Source: Candidatus Helarchaeota archaeon
GTDB lineage: Archaea; Asgardarchaeota; Lokiarchaeia; Helarchaeales; HEL-GB-A
Assembly: GCA_013375455.1 (NCBI GenBank)
Contig: JABXJT010000021.1
Location: 1-64,000 of the forward strand
DNA length: 64,000 bases
Reading direction: 5' to 3'
Shown: piece after piece, positions 43,439 to 51,867 of the stretch
How the letters are laid out: each line of letters starts with the position of its first letter
Numbering within the stretch: position 1 is the stretch's first letter
The notes under the pieces: generated by a model
Told to the model about the DNA's origin: nothing
Seen by the model: only the letters and a program-made list of their open reading frames with translations
Databases searched by the model: none
Made by a program: the position numbers and the translations under genes

Positions 43439-46255
43439 TCATTCGGCAACTTCAATATTGAAAGCTTTATTGACCTTTGGTTGTAATTTTTGAAAGGCAT
43501 CAATGTTGCCATCCCACTTTTTTAGAGTTGATTTGAATTTTTTCTCGAAATCAGTCATAAAGGAACTTAATCTTTCCCGTATCAAGTCAGTTCCCTTTCC
43601 TGCAAGAACAATGGCCGTGCGTACAAAATCTCCGTCTTTTAATTCTAATTCAAAATCTTTATATGCCAATTTCGTAACAGGGGTCTCTTTTTGGGAGATT
43701 TCCACTCCGAAACTTTGAATAGCAGTCAAAAATCCACCCACGAGGTCACTATCAAATTCCATACTCCCAAAACCCTGCGTGTAAAGGACTAATCCATTTT
43801 CTTTATGGATGATCATTAAATACTTGAGTATGGTATTTAAGTAGGCGTTCTCAAGGGCATGAATTTCATCTGCAATGGAGTTAATCCGTTCTTCAAGATT
43901 TTTGGAAGCAGAACTTGAACTCGAATCGAAAGTCTCTTTATAGACACCGTATTTAGATTGTGTGATTTTGTGAGCAATTTTAATCCAATTGATTGCATAG
44001 TACTCTAGATTGTTTGCCATTTCTTCGCTGCATTGTTCGCCCTTTTGTTTCTCAAATTTTTCTTTCCAATTAGTGATTACAGCGAATAATTCGCCTTTTA
44101 AATAACTTGATTCAATTTGTCCGGCTAATTCGTTTAGGATCAGAACGCCATCCTTTACAGCACCCCGAATCTGGCACAAATCACATAGTTTAGTAAGGCG
44201 CCCTATAATTTCAAAAGCATCTAAAATTTGAATTCCAATTTTTTCTTCTTTGATCTGCAGATCAGCTTGAACTTTCATTGCAATCTGAACAAGGTTCCTG
44301 ATATAAGCCAATATTCCAGTAGCAGATTTCATATCATCGGTAAATACGTCCATTTGGATTTTATCTTCTAAAGCAGTTGCTCGGACGAGGATTTTATTTT
44401 GGGTAACTTTAGCAACTCCTAAAAATTCAGAAAGTAACTTTTTTTCCTCCATAAGGACGTTATGGAGGTCTAATGCAGCAATCTGCGCATTTGCAATTTT
44501 AAATCCCTGCTCTCGTGGGATGTTTCCTAGTTCAACGGAACAAGTAGATTTTAACTGACTTTTTAGCCACTTATCAATTTCCTTACGGGATGAATCTTCA
44601 GGGACCACTAGAGGGCATTTAATGCTGATTGTTTTTGGTTTCACGGTTACTGAATGCGGTTCACCAAAAGCATCTGAATAGGTAACGGATCCAAATACTT
44701 TAGATTGCCCGCAAGCCATAGGAGTTAGCTTAAAATCAACACCACGGGTTTCGCCAGGGGCCAAATACGGAACTTGTTTCGTTAGGGATTCAATTGTATA
44801 TTGTTCAGTGATATTAAGCACGACGGTTAGGTTTGTAATGGCAGTCTCAGTATAGTTTCTAATTGCCACTTTAAACCGAATGTCCCCTCCAATATAATCA
44901 TATTCACGTAGAACCTGGACTTCACCAGGAGTTGATGGCGCCTTTTCTTCCGCTGGAACTTTGGCTGGTTTTTCTACTGCCTCAGGAACTCGGCCAAGCT
45001 CTTTTTCAAACGAACTTTTCAGCTTCAATGCTTTGGAATGTTCGGGATCGAGTTCCAAAATTTGATTGACTACATCTAAGGCTTCTTCATAGCTTTTGTT
45101 CTTTTGATAAACTGGGAGAATTTCAAAAAATTTTTCGATTTTATCCTTTCTGGTCTTTTTCTGAATATCAGTTTTCAGAGCGATTGCTTCTTTTGACATG
45201 TTATCCGAAATTTTTAAGGCTTCATCTATTCTTTCTAGGGCCGCCTCATATTTTTTATCCTTGATTAGCTTTTTTGCCGTGCTAATTAAGTTACTAAGAA
45301 GAAATTTTTTTTCTTCAGCCATGATTTTTTCTTTTAGGCTCATGACCTCTTGATCTGATTGTAAATCGTCTGATAAAACTTCTAAAGCTTGAATGGCATC
45401 CGCAAATTTATAAGCTTTAAGTTCTGCTTTAGCCAGTTCAACCACATTTTTCAGTAAGTTTTTGGTTTCCTTCTCTATAATTGTACTTTGCAACTTACTG
45501 GCCTTGGAATCGTTAGGATCTATTTCCAATAATTCTTTAATACATTTTACTGCAATTGAAAAATTCTCAATTTTGATTTGGGTGTTTATTTCATCCCAGA
45601 GTTTCTTCTTTTTAGTTTTTTTCTGTTCGTCTAAAATTTTCTCCCTTAATTTTAGGATTGTTTTATTTGAGGATTCCCTTTTTAGAATCATTTCAGCTTT
45701 CTTGAGTGCTTCATCAAACTGCTCATTTTGAAGGGACTGCCGAGCTTCAGATTCCCATTTATTATATTGTGCTTGCCACTTATCCTTCTCAACTTGCTCT
45801 TTCAATTTTAATAATTTCTGCTCGTTCTTGTATTGTTTAACTAAAGGATTTAAAATCTTTAATGCCTCTGAGTAATTTTGTAAATCGTATTGCTCTTTAG
45901 CTCCTTTATAGCCGGAATCGATTTCGTATTTCACCTTTTCTTGAATTATCTTCTCCTTTAATTGTAGAGCTTTCTTATCATCAGGAATAAATCCTAAATA
46001 TTCTTCAATTAAAGGAAGAGCTTCATCATACAAATGAAACCCGATTTTGGAATCCACGCTCGCGATTACTTCTTTCTGTTCCCGCTTTTTATAATCATTT
46101 TGAAATTTGTCAAATAATTTTTTTGCTCCCTTATCCGTTGGGTTTTCTTGAATGTGATCTTTAAGTTGAGAAAAAACTTCGTTGTACTTCTTTTCATCCA
46201 TTAACTTTTTTAACGCTTTTTCGTCCATTTTTGGATGCCCCAGCTCATTTTTCAT
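43439..46255 (-). CDS. Large TPR-like / beta-sandwich / longin-like protein
   Basis: 938 residues. About 1-425: eight or more helical repeats of TPR kind (e.g. YNEVFSQLKDHIQENPTD, YEEALDVVNQILELDPEHSKALKL). About 426-455 is a Pro/Ala/Glu linker. About 455-555 is a beta-sandwich (VAIRNYTETAITNLTVVLNI, LAPGETRGVDFKL, VFGSVTYSD), the layout of adaptin-ear or CARDB-like domains. A helical segment with C-x2-C (LCDLCQIRG) follows. About 800-925 is a longin/roadblock-like block (NGLVLYTQGFGSMEFDSDLVGG and on). Cytoplasmic, no signal peptide. Reminiscent of eukaryotic coat or tether subunits. Start ATG 46255; ATG 46228 possible. Confidence 0.7.
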   Translation of the reverse strand: MKNELGHPKMDEKALKKLMDEKKYNEVFSQLKDHIQENPTDKGAKKLFDKFQNDYKKREQKEVIASVDSKIGFHLYDEALPLIEEYLGFIPDDKKALQLKEKIIQEKVKYEIDSGYKGAKEQYDLQNYSEALKILNPLVKQYKNEQKLLKLKEQVEKDKWQAQYNKWESEARQSLQNEQFDEALKKAEMILKRESSNKTILKLREKILDEQKKTKKKKLWDEINTQIKIENFSIAVKCIKELLEIDPNDSKASKLQSTIIEKETKNLLKNVVELAKAELKAYKFADAIQALEVLSDDLQSDQEVMSLKEKIMAEEKKFLLSNLISTAKKLIKDKKYEAALERIDEALKISDNMSKEAIALKTDIQKKTRKDKIEKFFEILPVYQKNKSYEEALDVVNQILELDPEHSKALKLKSSFEKELGRVPEAVEKPAKVPAEEKAPSTPGEVQVLREYDYIGGDIRFKVAIRNYTETAITNLTVVLNITEQYTIESLTKQVPYLAPGETRGVDFKLTPMACGQSKVFGSVTYSDAFGEPHSVTVKPKTISIKCPLVVPEDSSRKEIDKWLKSQLKSTCSVELGNIPREQGFKIANAQIAALDLHNVLMEEKKLLSEFLGVAKVTQNKILVRATALEDKIQMDVFTDDMKSATGILAYIRNLVQIAMKVQADLQIKEEKIGIQILDAFEIIGRLTKLCDLCQIRGAVKDGVLILNELAGQIESSYLKGELFAVITNWKEKFEKQKGEQCSEEMANNLEYYAINWIKIAHKITQSKYGVYKETFDSSSSSASKNLEERINSIADEIHALENAYLNTILKYLMIIHKENGLVLYTQGFGSMEFDSDLVGGFLTAIQSFGVEISQKETPVTKLAYKDFELELKDGDFVRTAIVLAGKGTDLIRERLSSFMTDFEKKFKSTLKKWDGNIDAFQKLQPKVNKAFNIEVAE

Positions 46256-46408
46256 GTTTGAACCGTGTTAACCAGCAATACATATCAATTATTCAGTTTT
46301 AAAGAGAGCTTATTGGTTCTTTTTATGAAGAAAAGTAATTTTGAATAATATTACTTTCTTTACACTTTATCATTTTTACTATAAAAAGATTGAGTTCTAA
46401 AAGCGAAA

Positions 46409-47209
46409 TTATTTACCTATAAATGAAGGTTTTCGTTTTTCGTTCAAGGCGAAGACGCCCTCTTTATAATCTTCTGACTTTGTACATTTAATTTGTATTT
46501 TTCGTTCATCCTCTATGGCATTCTTGAAATCTTTGTTTAATCCATCAATAAATAACTTTTTCATCCGCCCGATGGCGAGAGTTGGTTGATTCACTAATCT
46601 TTCTGCATATTCACGTGCCACGACTTCTAATTTTTCAGGTGGGACGACTTTATTTACCAGACCTAGTTTTTCCATTTCAGATGCGCTTAACATTTCTCCA
46701 AAGAAGCAAATTTCCGCCATTTTTGGCCAGGGGAGTAATCTTGGGAGATAATAAGTCCCTGCAAAACCAGGAATTAATGCGAGATTGATGAAACTCTCTG
46801 CAAATCTTGCCTTTTCAGAAGCAATTATTATATCACAAGAAAGGGCTAAATTCATTCCCGCACCAATTGCATACCCATTCACCGCAGCGATAACAGGAAT
46901 TCTGAGAGTTTTTAATTCATATGCAACTTGGTATAAATCTTCCGTGAGTTCGTCCATTAATTCGTCAGATTTTCCGCTTTCCAGCGATTCTTTAAACTGC
47001 TTGATGTCACCTCCAGCGCTGAAGGCTTTCCCCGTCCCAGTAATGATTAAAACTCTAACTTGATCGTTCGCTTCGCATTCTTTAATTGCAGCCAATAAAT
47101 CTTTCCCAGTTTGCATGTCTAGAGTTGGAAATTTTCTATTTTCTACAATTTTCAATGTAATCTTCGCTATAGATCCTTCTATTTCTAATTTCACGTTTTT
47201 ATAATCCAT
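46409..47209 (-). CDS. Enoyl-CoA hydratase/isomerase family protein (paralogue 1)
   Basis: 266 residues. Oxyanion-hole motifs AFSAGGDIKQF and NGYAIGAGMNLALSCD, then FINLALIPGFAGTYYLPRL and NEKRKPSF at the C-terminus. Crotonase fold enzyme acting on acyl-CoA; true hydratase activity depends on two Glu, which I did not verify. The next gene upstream is a paralogue, 72 bp away and on the same strand, sharing layout and the KRKP tail. Together they suggest beta-oxidation-like acyl-CoA handling. Confidence 0.9.
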   Translation of the reverse strand: MDYKNVKLEIEGSIAKITLKIVENRKFPTLDMQTGKDLLAAIKECEANDQVRVLIITGTGKAFSAGGDIKQFKESLESGKSDELMDELTEDLYQVAYELKTLRIPVIAAVNGYAIGAGMNLALSCDIIIASEKARFAESFINLALIPGFAGTYYLPRLLPWPKMAEICFFGEMLSASEMEKLGLVNKVVPPEKLEVVAREYAERLVNQPTLAIGRMKKLFIDGLNKDFKNAIEDERKIQIKCTKSEDYKEGVFALNEKRKPSFIGK

Positions 47210-47281
47210 ATAATCAGCCTATTTTTCTTTTTAGAAAAGTTTGAAATTCATCGAATATTATTTTTATGTCACTACAAGGGC

Positions 47282-48073
47282 TTATTTCCCTTTAAAAATT
47301 GGCTTCCTTTTCTCAAAAAACGCTTTCACCCCCTCCGCAAAATCATCCGATCCAGCAACTTTTATCTGAATGTCTCTCTCGGCATCTAATTGTTGCGTGA
47401 TCGTATTCTCAAACGTGATGTTCATGAGTTTTTTTGTATTTATGATGTTTAAAGGGGGAAGTTGTGCCATTTTGGAGGCAACCTCCTCGACCACTTGATC
47501 TAATTCATCACCCGGTAGTGCGCCATTGATTAAGCCCCATTTTTCGGCTTGTTTTGCATTGATTCTTCCTAACCAAAAGAATTCTTTTGCTCTCTTCATC
47601 CCGATCATCCGAGGTATCGTGTAAGATCCGGACCCATCAATGCTCAGGCCCACAGTCACGAAGGCTTCATCTAGAATTGCATTTTCCTCGGCATAGAGCA
47701 AATCGCAACACAGGATCAAATTTAATCCCGCCCCATAGGCGCCACCACGTATTTTACCAATAACTGGCTTTCCAATTGTAAGAATTTTTTGACCGCATTT
47801 ATGTAAAATTTCTGTGGTATCTGCTACATGTTGGGGAGCTGTTCCCGATTTTACCGAGGATAGAAATTTCTTTACATTGCCTCCACTTGAAAATATTTTA
47901 CCTTTACCCGTTAAGATAATTACGCGAATCGATTTGTCCTTTTCGCAATCTTCAAGTGCAGCATAAACCTCATTCAAATTTTCCACTGCAAGAGCATTCA
48001 GATTATTCGGGGTATTAAGCCATAATGTAGCAATAGGGCCTTTTTTTTCCAGAGAAATTAAATTATATACCAT
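47282..48073 (-). CDS. Enoyl-CoA hydratase/isomerase family protein (paralogue 2)
   Basis: 263 residues from ATG 48073, where GGTGA upstream fits; TTG 48085 would add four residues. Motifs: IFSSGGNVKKF, GGAYGAGLNLILCCD, FVTVGLSIDGSGSYTIPRM. C-terminal EKRKPIFKGK matches paralogue 1. Tandem duplication followed by divergence is likely. Same caveats about exact reaction. Confidence 0.9.
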   Translation of the reverse strand: MVYNLISLEKKGPIATLWLNTPNNLNALAVENLNEVYAALEDCEKDKSIRVIILTGKGKIFSSGGNVKKFLSSVKSGTAPQHVADTTEILHKCGQKILTIGKPVIGKIRGGAYGAGLNLILCCDLLYAEENAILDEAFVTVGLSIDGSGSYTIPRMIGMKRAKEFFWLGRINAKQAEKWGLINGALPGDELDQVVEEVASKMAQLPPLNIINTKKLMNITFENTITQQLDAERDIQIKVAGSDDFAEGVKAFFEKRKPIFKGK

Positions 48074-48125
48074 AAATTTCACCAAAAATAAATTATAAAT
48101 TCTTAATAAGTTTTAATAGTTTAAT

Positions 48126-48647
48126 TTAATTTGAATTGTTTTCTTGAAGGATTGAGGCGATTCTATCTGCTGTTTCTTTCATCTCTTGATAGGCTAGACC
48201 AATAGTACCTTTAGGGGGAAGAATACCAACTAGTAAAAATGATTTTCGTCTGTTTATTTCAGTTGTTTTCATGTTTACAATGATTGCTTTCATTTGATCG
48301 TTACCCTCCAGTAAGACAAATTTTACACCGCTTTCAAATAATTTTTCAGATACAAATTCAATAGTGTTTAAAATAGAAGTACTCCACTTGCTGAAATATA
48401 CTTTGTCAATTTTTGAAGAACGCGCATGCGGTCCATCTCGAAGGCGTTTTGGAACATATGCCGCATCTTCATGAATTCCTAAGATCGTTCCATCATACCC
48501 AAGTACGATTGACATCCGAATGTTTGCCCTAGAGCGGAGGTACCGCAATTGCTGTAAAAGTTTATCACTTAGTGAAGTAGTCGTATCTTGATCGGATTCT
48601 TCGATCTCTTGATCAGCTTCTGAGTTGGTTTTTGTAGGAGGGGTCAT
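48126..48647 (-). CDS. Roadblock/LC7-like protein
   Basis: 173 residues. N-terminal 30 are acidic and disordered. LRYLRSRANIRMSIVLGYDGTILGIHEDA (about 35-63, in pieces) has the helix-strand-G-x-DG start of roadblock/LC7 domains. A long insertion rich in basic residues, then VKFVLLEGNDQMKAIIVNMK and a final helix. Such proteins partner with small GTPases in Asgard archaea. The call is by pattern and moderate. Confidence 0.55.
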   Translation of the reverse strand: MTPPTKTNSEADQEIEESDQDTTTSLSDKLLQQLRYLRSRANIRMSIVLGYDGTILGIHEDAAYVPKRLRDGPHARSSKIDKVYFSKWSTSILNTIEFVSEKLFESGVKFVLLEGNDQMKAIIVNMKTTEINRRKSFLLVGILPPKGTIGLAYQEMKETADRIASILQENNSN

Positions 48648-48804
48648 TTTTGAGTATCCAAGGGTGAATCATTTATCTGAGTATCTCTTCAAAATTTACC
48701 ATTCAAATTAATTAATAACAAACATCTTAAAATTTTTCGTTAAATCGTTATAAAGTATCCGCATTTAACATTAAAAACTTAATCACAAATATCTAAAATT
48801 AAGC

Positions 48805-48812
48805 TTATATAT
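48805..48812 (+). promoter_or_regulatory. TATA box for the candidate ncRNA
   Basis: TTATATAT, centred about 26 bases before 48834, where the first hairpin of the candidate RNA begins. This is the normal archaeal TATA-to-start distance. Confidence 0.4.
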
Positions 48813-48833
48813 GAGGGTTTCTTTATATATTGT

Positions 48834-48955
48834 GATAAGACTCAAAATAGTCTTGTCAAATTTAGTGAAAGGTTTTGCCCTTTTCAAATATGTGCCATAT
48901 TTTCTCCCTCAATTAAAATATGACTCGTATTCTGGGCAAAGCCCCCTATTTTTTT
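48834..48955 (+). ncRNA. Candidate structured non-coding RNA, about 120 nt
   Basis: Three nested or successive stems. Hairpin 1: 48834-48842 with 48849-48857 (9 bp, one G-U). Outer stem: 48871-48880 with 48934-48943 (10 bp, one G-U). Inner stem: 48896-48903 with 48915-48922 (8 bp). A run of seven T at 48949-48955 follows, as in an archaeal terminator. It lies on the plus strand between two minus-strand genes. No known RNA family recognised; not 5S, SRP or RNase P by eye. Confidence 0.45.
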
Positions 48956-48974
48956 ATGCTCTATTTTCTTGAAA

Positions 48975-49094
48975 TCTATGATCTATATTTTTTTAACTCA
49001 ATTTGATCACGAATTTTTTTCCAAAGAGTAAAACTCTATGATCCAGAATTTTTTAACTCAATTTGATCACGATTTTTTTTCCAAAAAGGAAAAA
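48975..49094. repeat. Two tandem copies of a 60-bp unit
   Basis: Unit 1 (48975-49034) and unit 2 (49035-49094) agree at roughly 53 of 60 positions. The core AACTCAATTTGATCACGA is identical and contains the palindrome TGATCA. No open frame. The whole 48648-49233 gap has no gene; besides this and the candidate ncRNA I see only AT-rich sequence. Confidence 0.75.
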
Positions 49095-49233
49095 TCATAA
49101 CTAAAATTTTTTGTTAGAGAATTTCAGTAGTTCTTAAAAAATTAGGTGTCGCCTCTACTACAAGTATATTAAGTCAAATCAGTGCTATTTAAATGAGGAA
49201 TTACTTCAAAGAGCAGTGACAATTCTGTTAGAA

Positions 49234-50709
49234 TCAGTTCGATAGAGTTATTTCGTAGATCAAATCTCGTATATTTGAAATTTTCTCGATGGAATCTATA
49301 ATATTTATTGTATTTTGAATTTTTTCTTCTGGAAACTTGAGTGCAGCTGCTTCTCGTCTGTATTTGTGTTCTAATTTTACATAATTTCCAGGAGTACCTC
49401 GGGGAGTCTTTTGAGATGCTCGAAGAATATTTCCATTTTTCATCTTAATTTTCACCTTTGCTCCAAATCCGACTTTTACTTTTTCTAGATTTACATCTTT
49501 CAAAGAGAATTTCCCATCGATAACATCTTTTAAGCTTGGAATATTGATTGTTGGAAGAGCCTCTAAAAGATCCATTGACGTGGAAAGATCATTTTCAATC
49601 TTGACCTTTTTTGCGAGTTTATGCACTTGAGCATCGAGAATGCGCTCCTCCGTGAATTGTTTTGGAGTTAATTCTTTATCTATTAGAAGCACTGCGGCAT
49701 TATAAGGGATTGAGAAATTAAGGGCAACGTGCGATTTTTCTCTCTTAATATGATCTAGGGTTGCATAGGGAATTGCGAGATCATTCATTATTGAAGTTAG
49801 AATGGAAGAATAAACGGTGATTTCCTCAATCTCATCAGGATTCAATTTAGGATTTTTTTCTAGGATTTTTAACATGCAATCTGCCATTCCATCGATGTAT
49901 GCGCATCCTGGATAGAGTTTATAACAAATCGTATCCATTACCCAAGATTCGCCGAGGGCATTAGTTACCATAAATTTCAGGGGAATATCAGCCATCAGAT
50001 TACAAAATCCAATAGGATTTTCGATGATATCGGGAGCTCCCGTTAATCCATTCATTGCAAGATAAGCAGCTTGGACACCGAGTTGGCTGGGGGTGCCTGT
50101 TGTTAGTAATTTACTTTGTGGCCCCATAAAACCTCTTAATATGGGAAATGTCGATTGGGATAATGCAATTCCAATGGCATTCGTTATTTGTTCTTCATTC
50201 AATTTAAGTAATCGTCCTGTTGCAACAGCACCCCCAATCAGATGGATGTATGACCAGCATTGGCCATTTTGTGGTCCAACAAATACGGAGGTTCCCAATC
50301 TTCCTTCAATCTCATTAGCGATTATTTGAGCTACGAGTACCTCTTTTCCGCTACTTTTTAGTTTTTCCCCCATTGCTAGTGAAACTGGAACTGCTGAAAT
50401 TCCAGTGTGCCCACTAAGTAAATAATCTACGTAATCTAGAGCCACTCCAACAGAACTATTTGTTAACACAGCTGTTCTAGTTGAAGTCTTAAATCCGGAT
50501 GGAATTAAGCTAGCTTCTTCGCGGTCACCCCACTCTTTTACGGTCTTTATTATAATTTTTCCAGGAAGAGTTTGAGACCCTGCATGGAGGGCTCCAAGGA
50601 CACCAAGAAGTTGTTCTTTTGCACGCTTAATAATTCGTTGAGGAATGTCTTCATACTTCAAATTTACAACAAATTCCGCAATTTGTTCTGCTAATGTAAA
50701 GTTTTCCAT
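49234..50709 (-). CDS. MmgE/PrpD family protein (2-methylcitrate dehydratase-like)
   Basis: 491 residues. N-terminal helical domain with LGVLGALHAGSQ, then ALDYVDYLLSGHTGISAVPVSLA, GQCWSYIHLIGGAVATGRLLKL and YPGCAYIDGMADCML. The C-terminal lid contains TPRGTPGNY. Family members are 2-methylcitrate dehydratase, cis-aconitate decarboxylase or related lyases; the substrate is not decided by sequence. No methylcitrate synthase is adjacent. Downstream of the two SCP2-like genes on the same strand (11-bp gap), so possibly one operon. Confidence 0.88.
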   Translation of the reverse strand: MENFTLAEQIAEFVVNLKYEDIPQRIIKRAKEQLLGVLGALHAGSQTLPGKIIIKTVKEWGDREEASLIPSGFKTSTRTAVLTNSSVGVALDYVDYLLSGHTGISAVPVSLAMGEKLKSSGKEVLVAQIIANEIEGRLGTSVFVGPQNGQCWSYIHLIGGAVATGRLLKLNEEQITNAIGIALSQSTFPILRGFMGPQSKLLTTGTPSQLGVQAAYLAMNGLTGAPDIIENPIGFCNLMADIPLKFMVTNALGESWVMDTICYKLYPGCAYIDGMADCMLKILEKNPKLNPDEIEEITVYSSILTSIMNDLAIPYATLDHIKREKSHVALNFSIPYNAAVLLIDKELTPKQFTEERILDAQVHKLAKKVKIENDLSTSMDLLEALPTINIPSLKDVIDGKFSLKDVNLEKVKVGFGAKVKIKMKNGNILRASQKTPRGTPGNYVKLEHKYRREAAALKFPEEKIQNTINIIDSIEKISNIRDLIYEITLSN

Positions 50710-50720
50710 AATTTTTCATC

Positions 50721-51113
50721 TCACTGTAATTTATCAAATAGCAATACTAAAGACGAGAGTATTACAAGAGGGACAAAACTGGAACGTAGTCCTCGAACTT
50801 TCAGTTTTCCTGTAGGAAGACCAGAAATGATTGAATGCTCGCCTCTGAAGGCTCCAATCCAGAAAGATTCTGTAGCTTCTAGATTCAGATCAACTGCACT
50901 AGTTCCTCGTTTAAAAAAAGTTTTATCGGGTGAAATTACCAAGTAATATGCATCGCCCTGATGTACTCGGAGATTTGCTCTAATTCCAAGGGGGTATGTT
51001 TCGGATATATCAGGGATTTTTCTATTACTTTTCTGAATTATTTTATTAAGAGTATCTACAAATCGTTGGAGATATTCAAATAGTGAAGTCATTACCCCAT
51101 GCATCCCAATCAT
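50721..51113 (-). CDS. SCP2-like protein, short paralogue
   Basis: 130 residues. Strands LRVHQGDAYYLVISPDKTFFKRG, DLNLEATESFWIGAFRGEHS and GKLKVRGLRS follow the SCP2 pattern (a hydrophobic-ligand pocket used for lipids or acyl-CoA). Its ATG overlaps the stop of the longer paralogue by 4 bp, so translation is coupled. The two may form a heterodimer. C-terminus hydrophobic (VPLVILSSLVLLF). Confidence 0.6.
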   Translation of the reverse strand: MIGMHGVMTSLFEYLQRFVDTLNKIIQKSNRKIPDISETYPLGIRANLRVHQGDAYYLVISPDKTFFKRGTSAVDLNLEATESFWIGAFRGEHSIISGLPTGKLKVRGLRSSFVPLVILSSLVLLFDKLQ

Positions 51114-51667
51114 TTTTCTAATCGCTCAGAAAGACGACTAGCCAAATTTAAGATGGATTGCATTATTGATGATGGAATACGATTTAAAATTGTAGGGATG
51201 TATTTATCGATATTATAGAGAAAAGTACGAATGATTGAAAGTGGAAAAATTCTTAACATTCGTCCAGCTCTTGCAATCCTATCTCTTGTTTCAAATAATA
51301 CGCTCAGTAATACTAGTTTATAGAGTAGATTTGCACGAGCATTCGACATTATAACGTTGCCCCGATTATATTCCTGCATCAATGACTTATGACCATTCAA
51401 AATCTGAAGCCAGGTTACTTGATTCGCCTTCAACGTCATAAGAGAAATTGATCGCCTTCCACGCTTAATAAATCCACCACTTTGGGAAACCATAAAATAA
51501 TAGGCGGCTTTATCTGAAACGAGAATGTTTGCCTCAAATCGTAATGGAAAATATTGCCCAATTAAATCCGATTCTTTTGTTTTAGGTAAAATTGCCAAAA
51601 GGTTTCTGCTTGACTGCACGAACTGATCTAACTGGCTATAAATCAAGTTCTTTGTATTTAGCATCAA
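51110..51667 (-). CDS. SCP2-like protein, longer paralogue
   Basis: 185 residues with the same core as the next gene: LRFEANILVSDKAAYYFMVSQSGGFIKRG, SLMTLKANQVTWLQILNGHKSL, GNVIMSN. It has an additional helical C-terminal 60 residues with amphipathic character (LRIFPLSIIRTFLYNIDKYIPTIL). Possibly a lipid or acyl-CoA carrier for the MmgE/PrpD and hydratase enzymes nearby; that is inference. Confidence 0.6.
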   Translation of the reverse strand: MMLNTKNLIYSQLDQFVQSSRNLLAILPKTKESDLIGQYFPLRFEANILVSDKAAYYFMVSQSGGFIKRGRRSISLMTLKANQVTWLQILNGHKSLMQEYNRGNVIMSNARANLLYKLVLLSVLFETRDRIARAGRMLRIFPLSIIRTFLYNIDKYIPTILNRIPSSIMQSILNLASRLSERLEK

Positions 51668-51867
51668 AATTCAATCCGAATTACATTACGTAATGTATTT
51701 TAGTAATCTGAGTAACTCTAGGATATATAAATAAATCAGAATGTATATGTTTGCGAAGGGAAAGAAGTCACTGCCTTCAAATAAAACAATTTTAGAGAGA
51801 AGATTGAAGAATTTCTCATAATGTGGATGAAAAAAAAGGAAAACTTGACATTTTGAGTTGAGATAAA

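Noticed and set aside
48975..49094. 60-bp repeats as a CRISPR array
   Set aside because: Only two copies, directly abutting, with no spacers and no cas genes.
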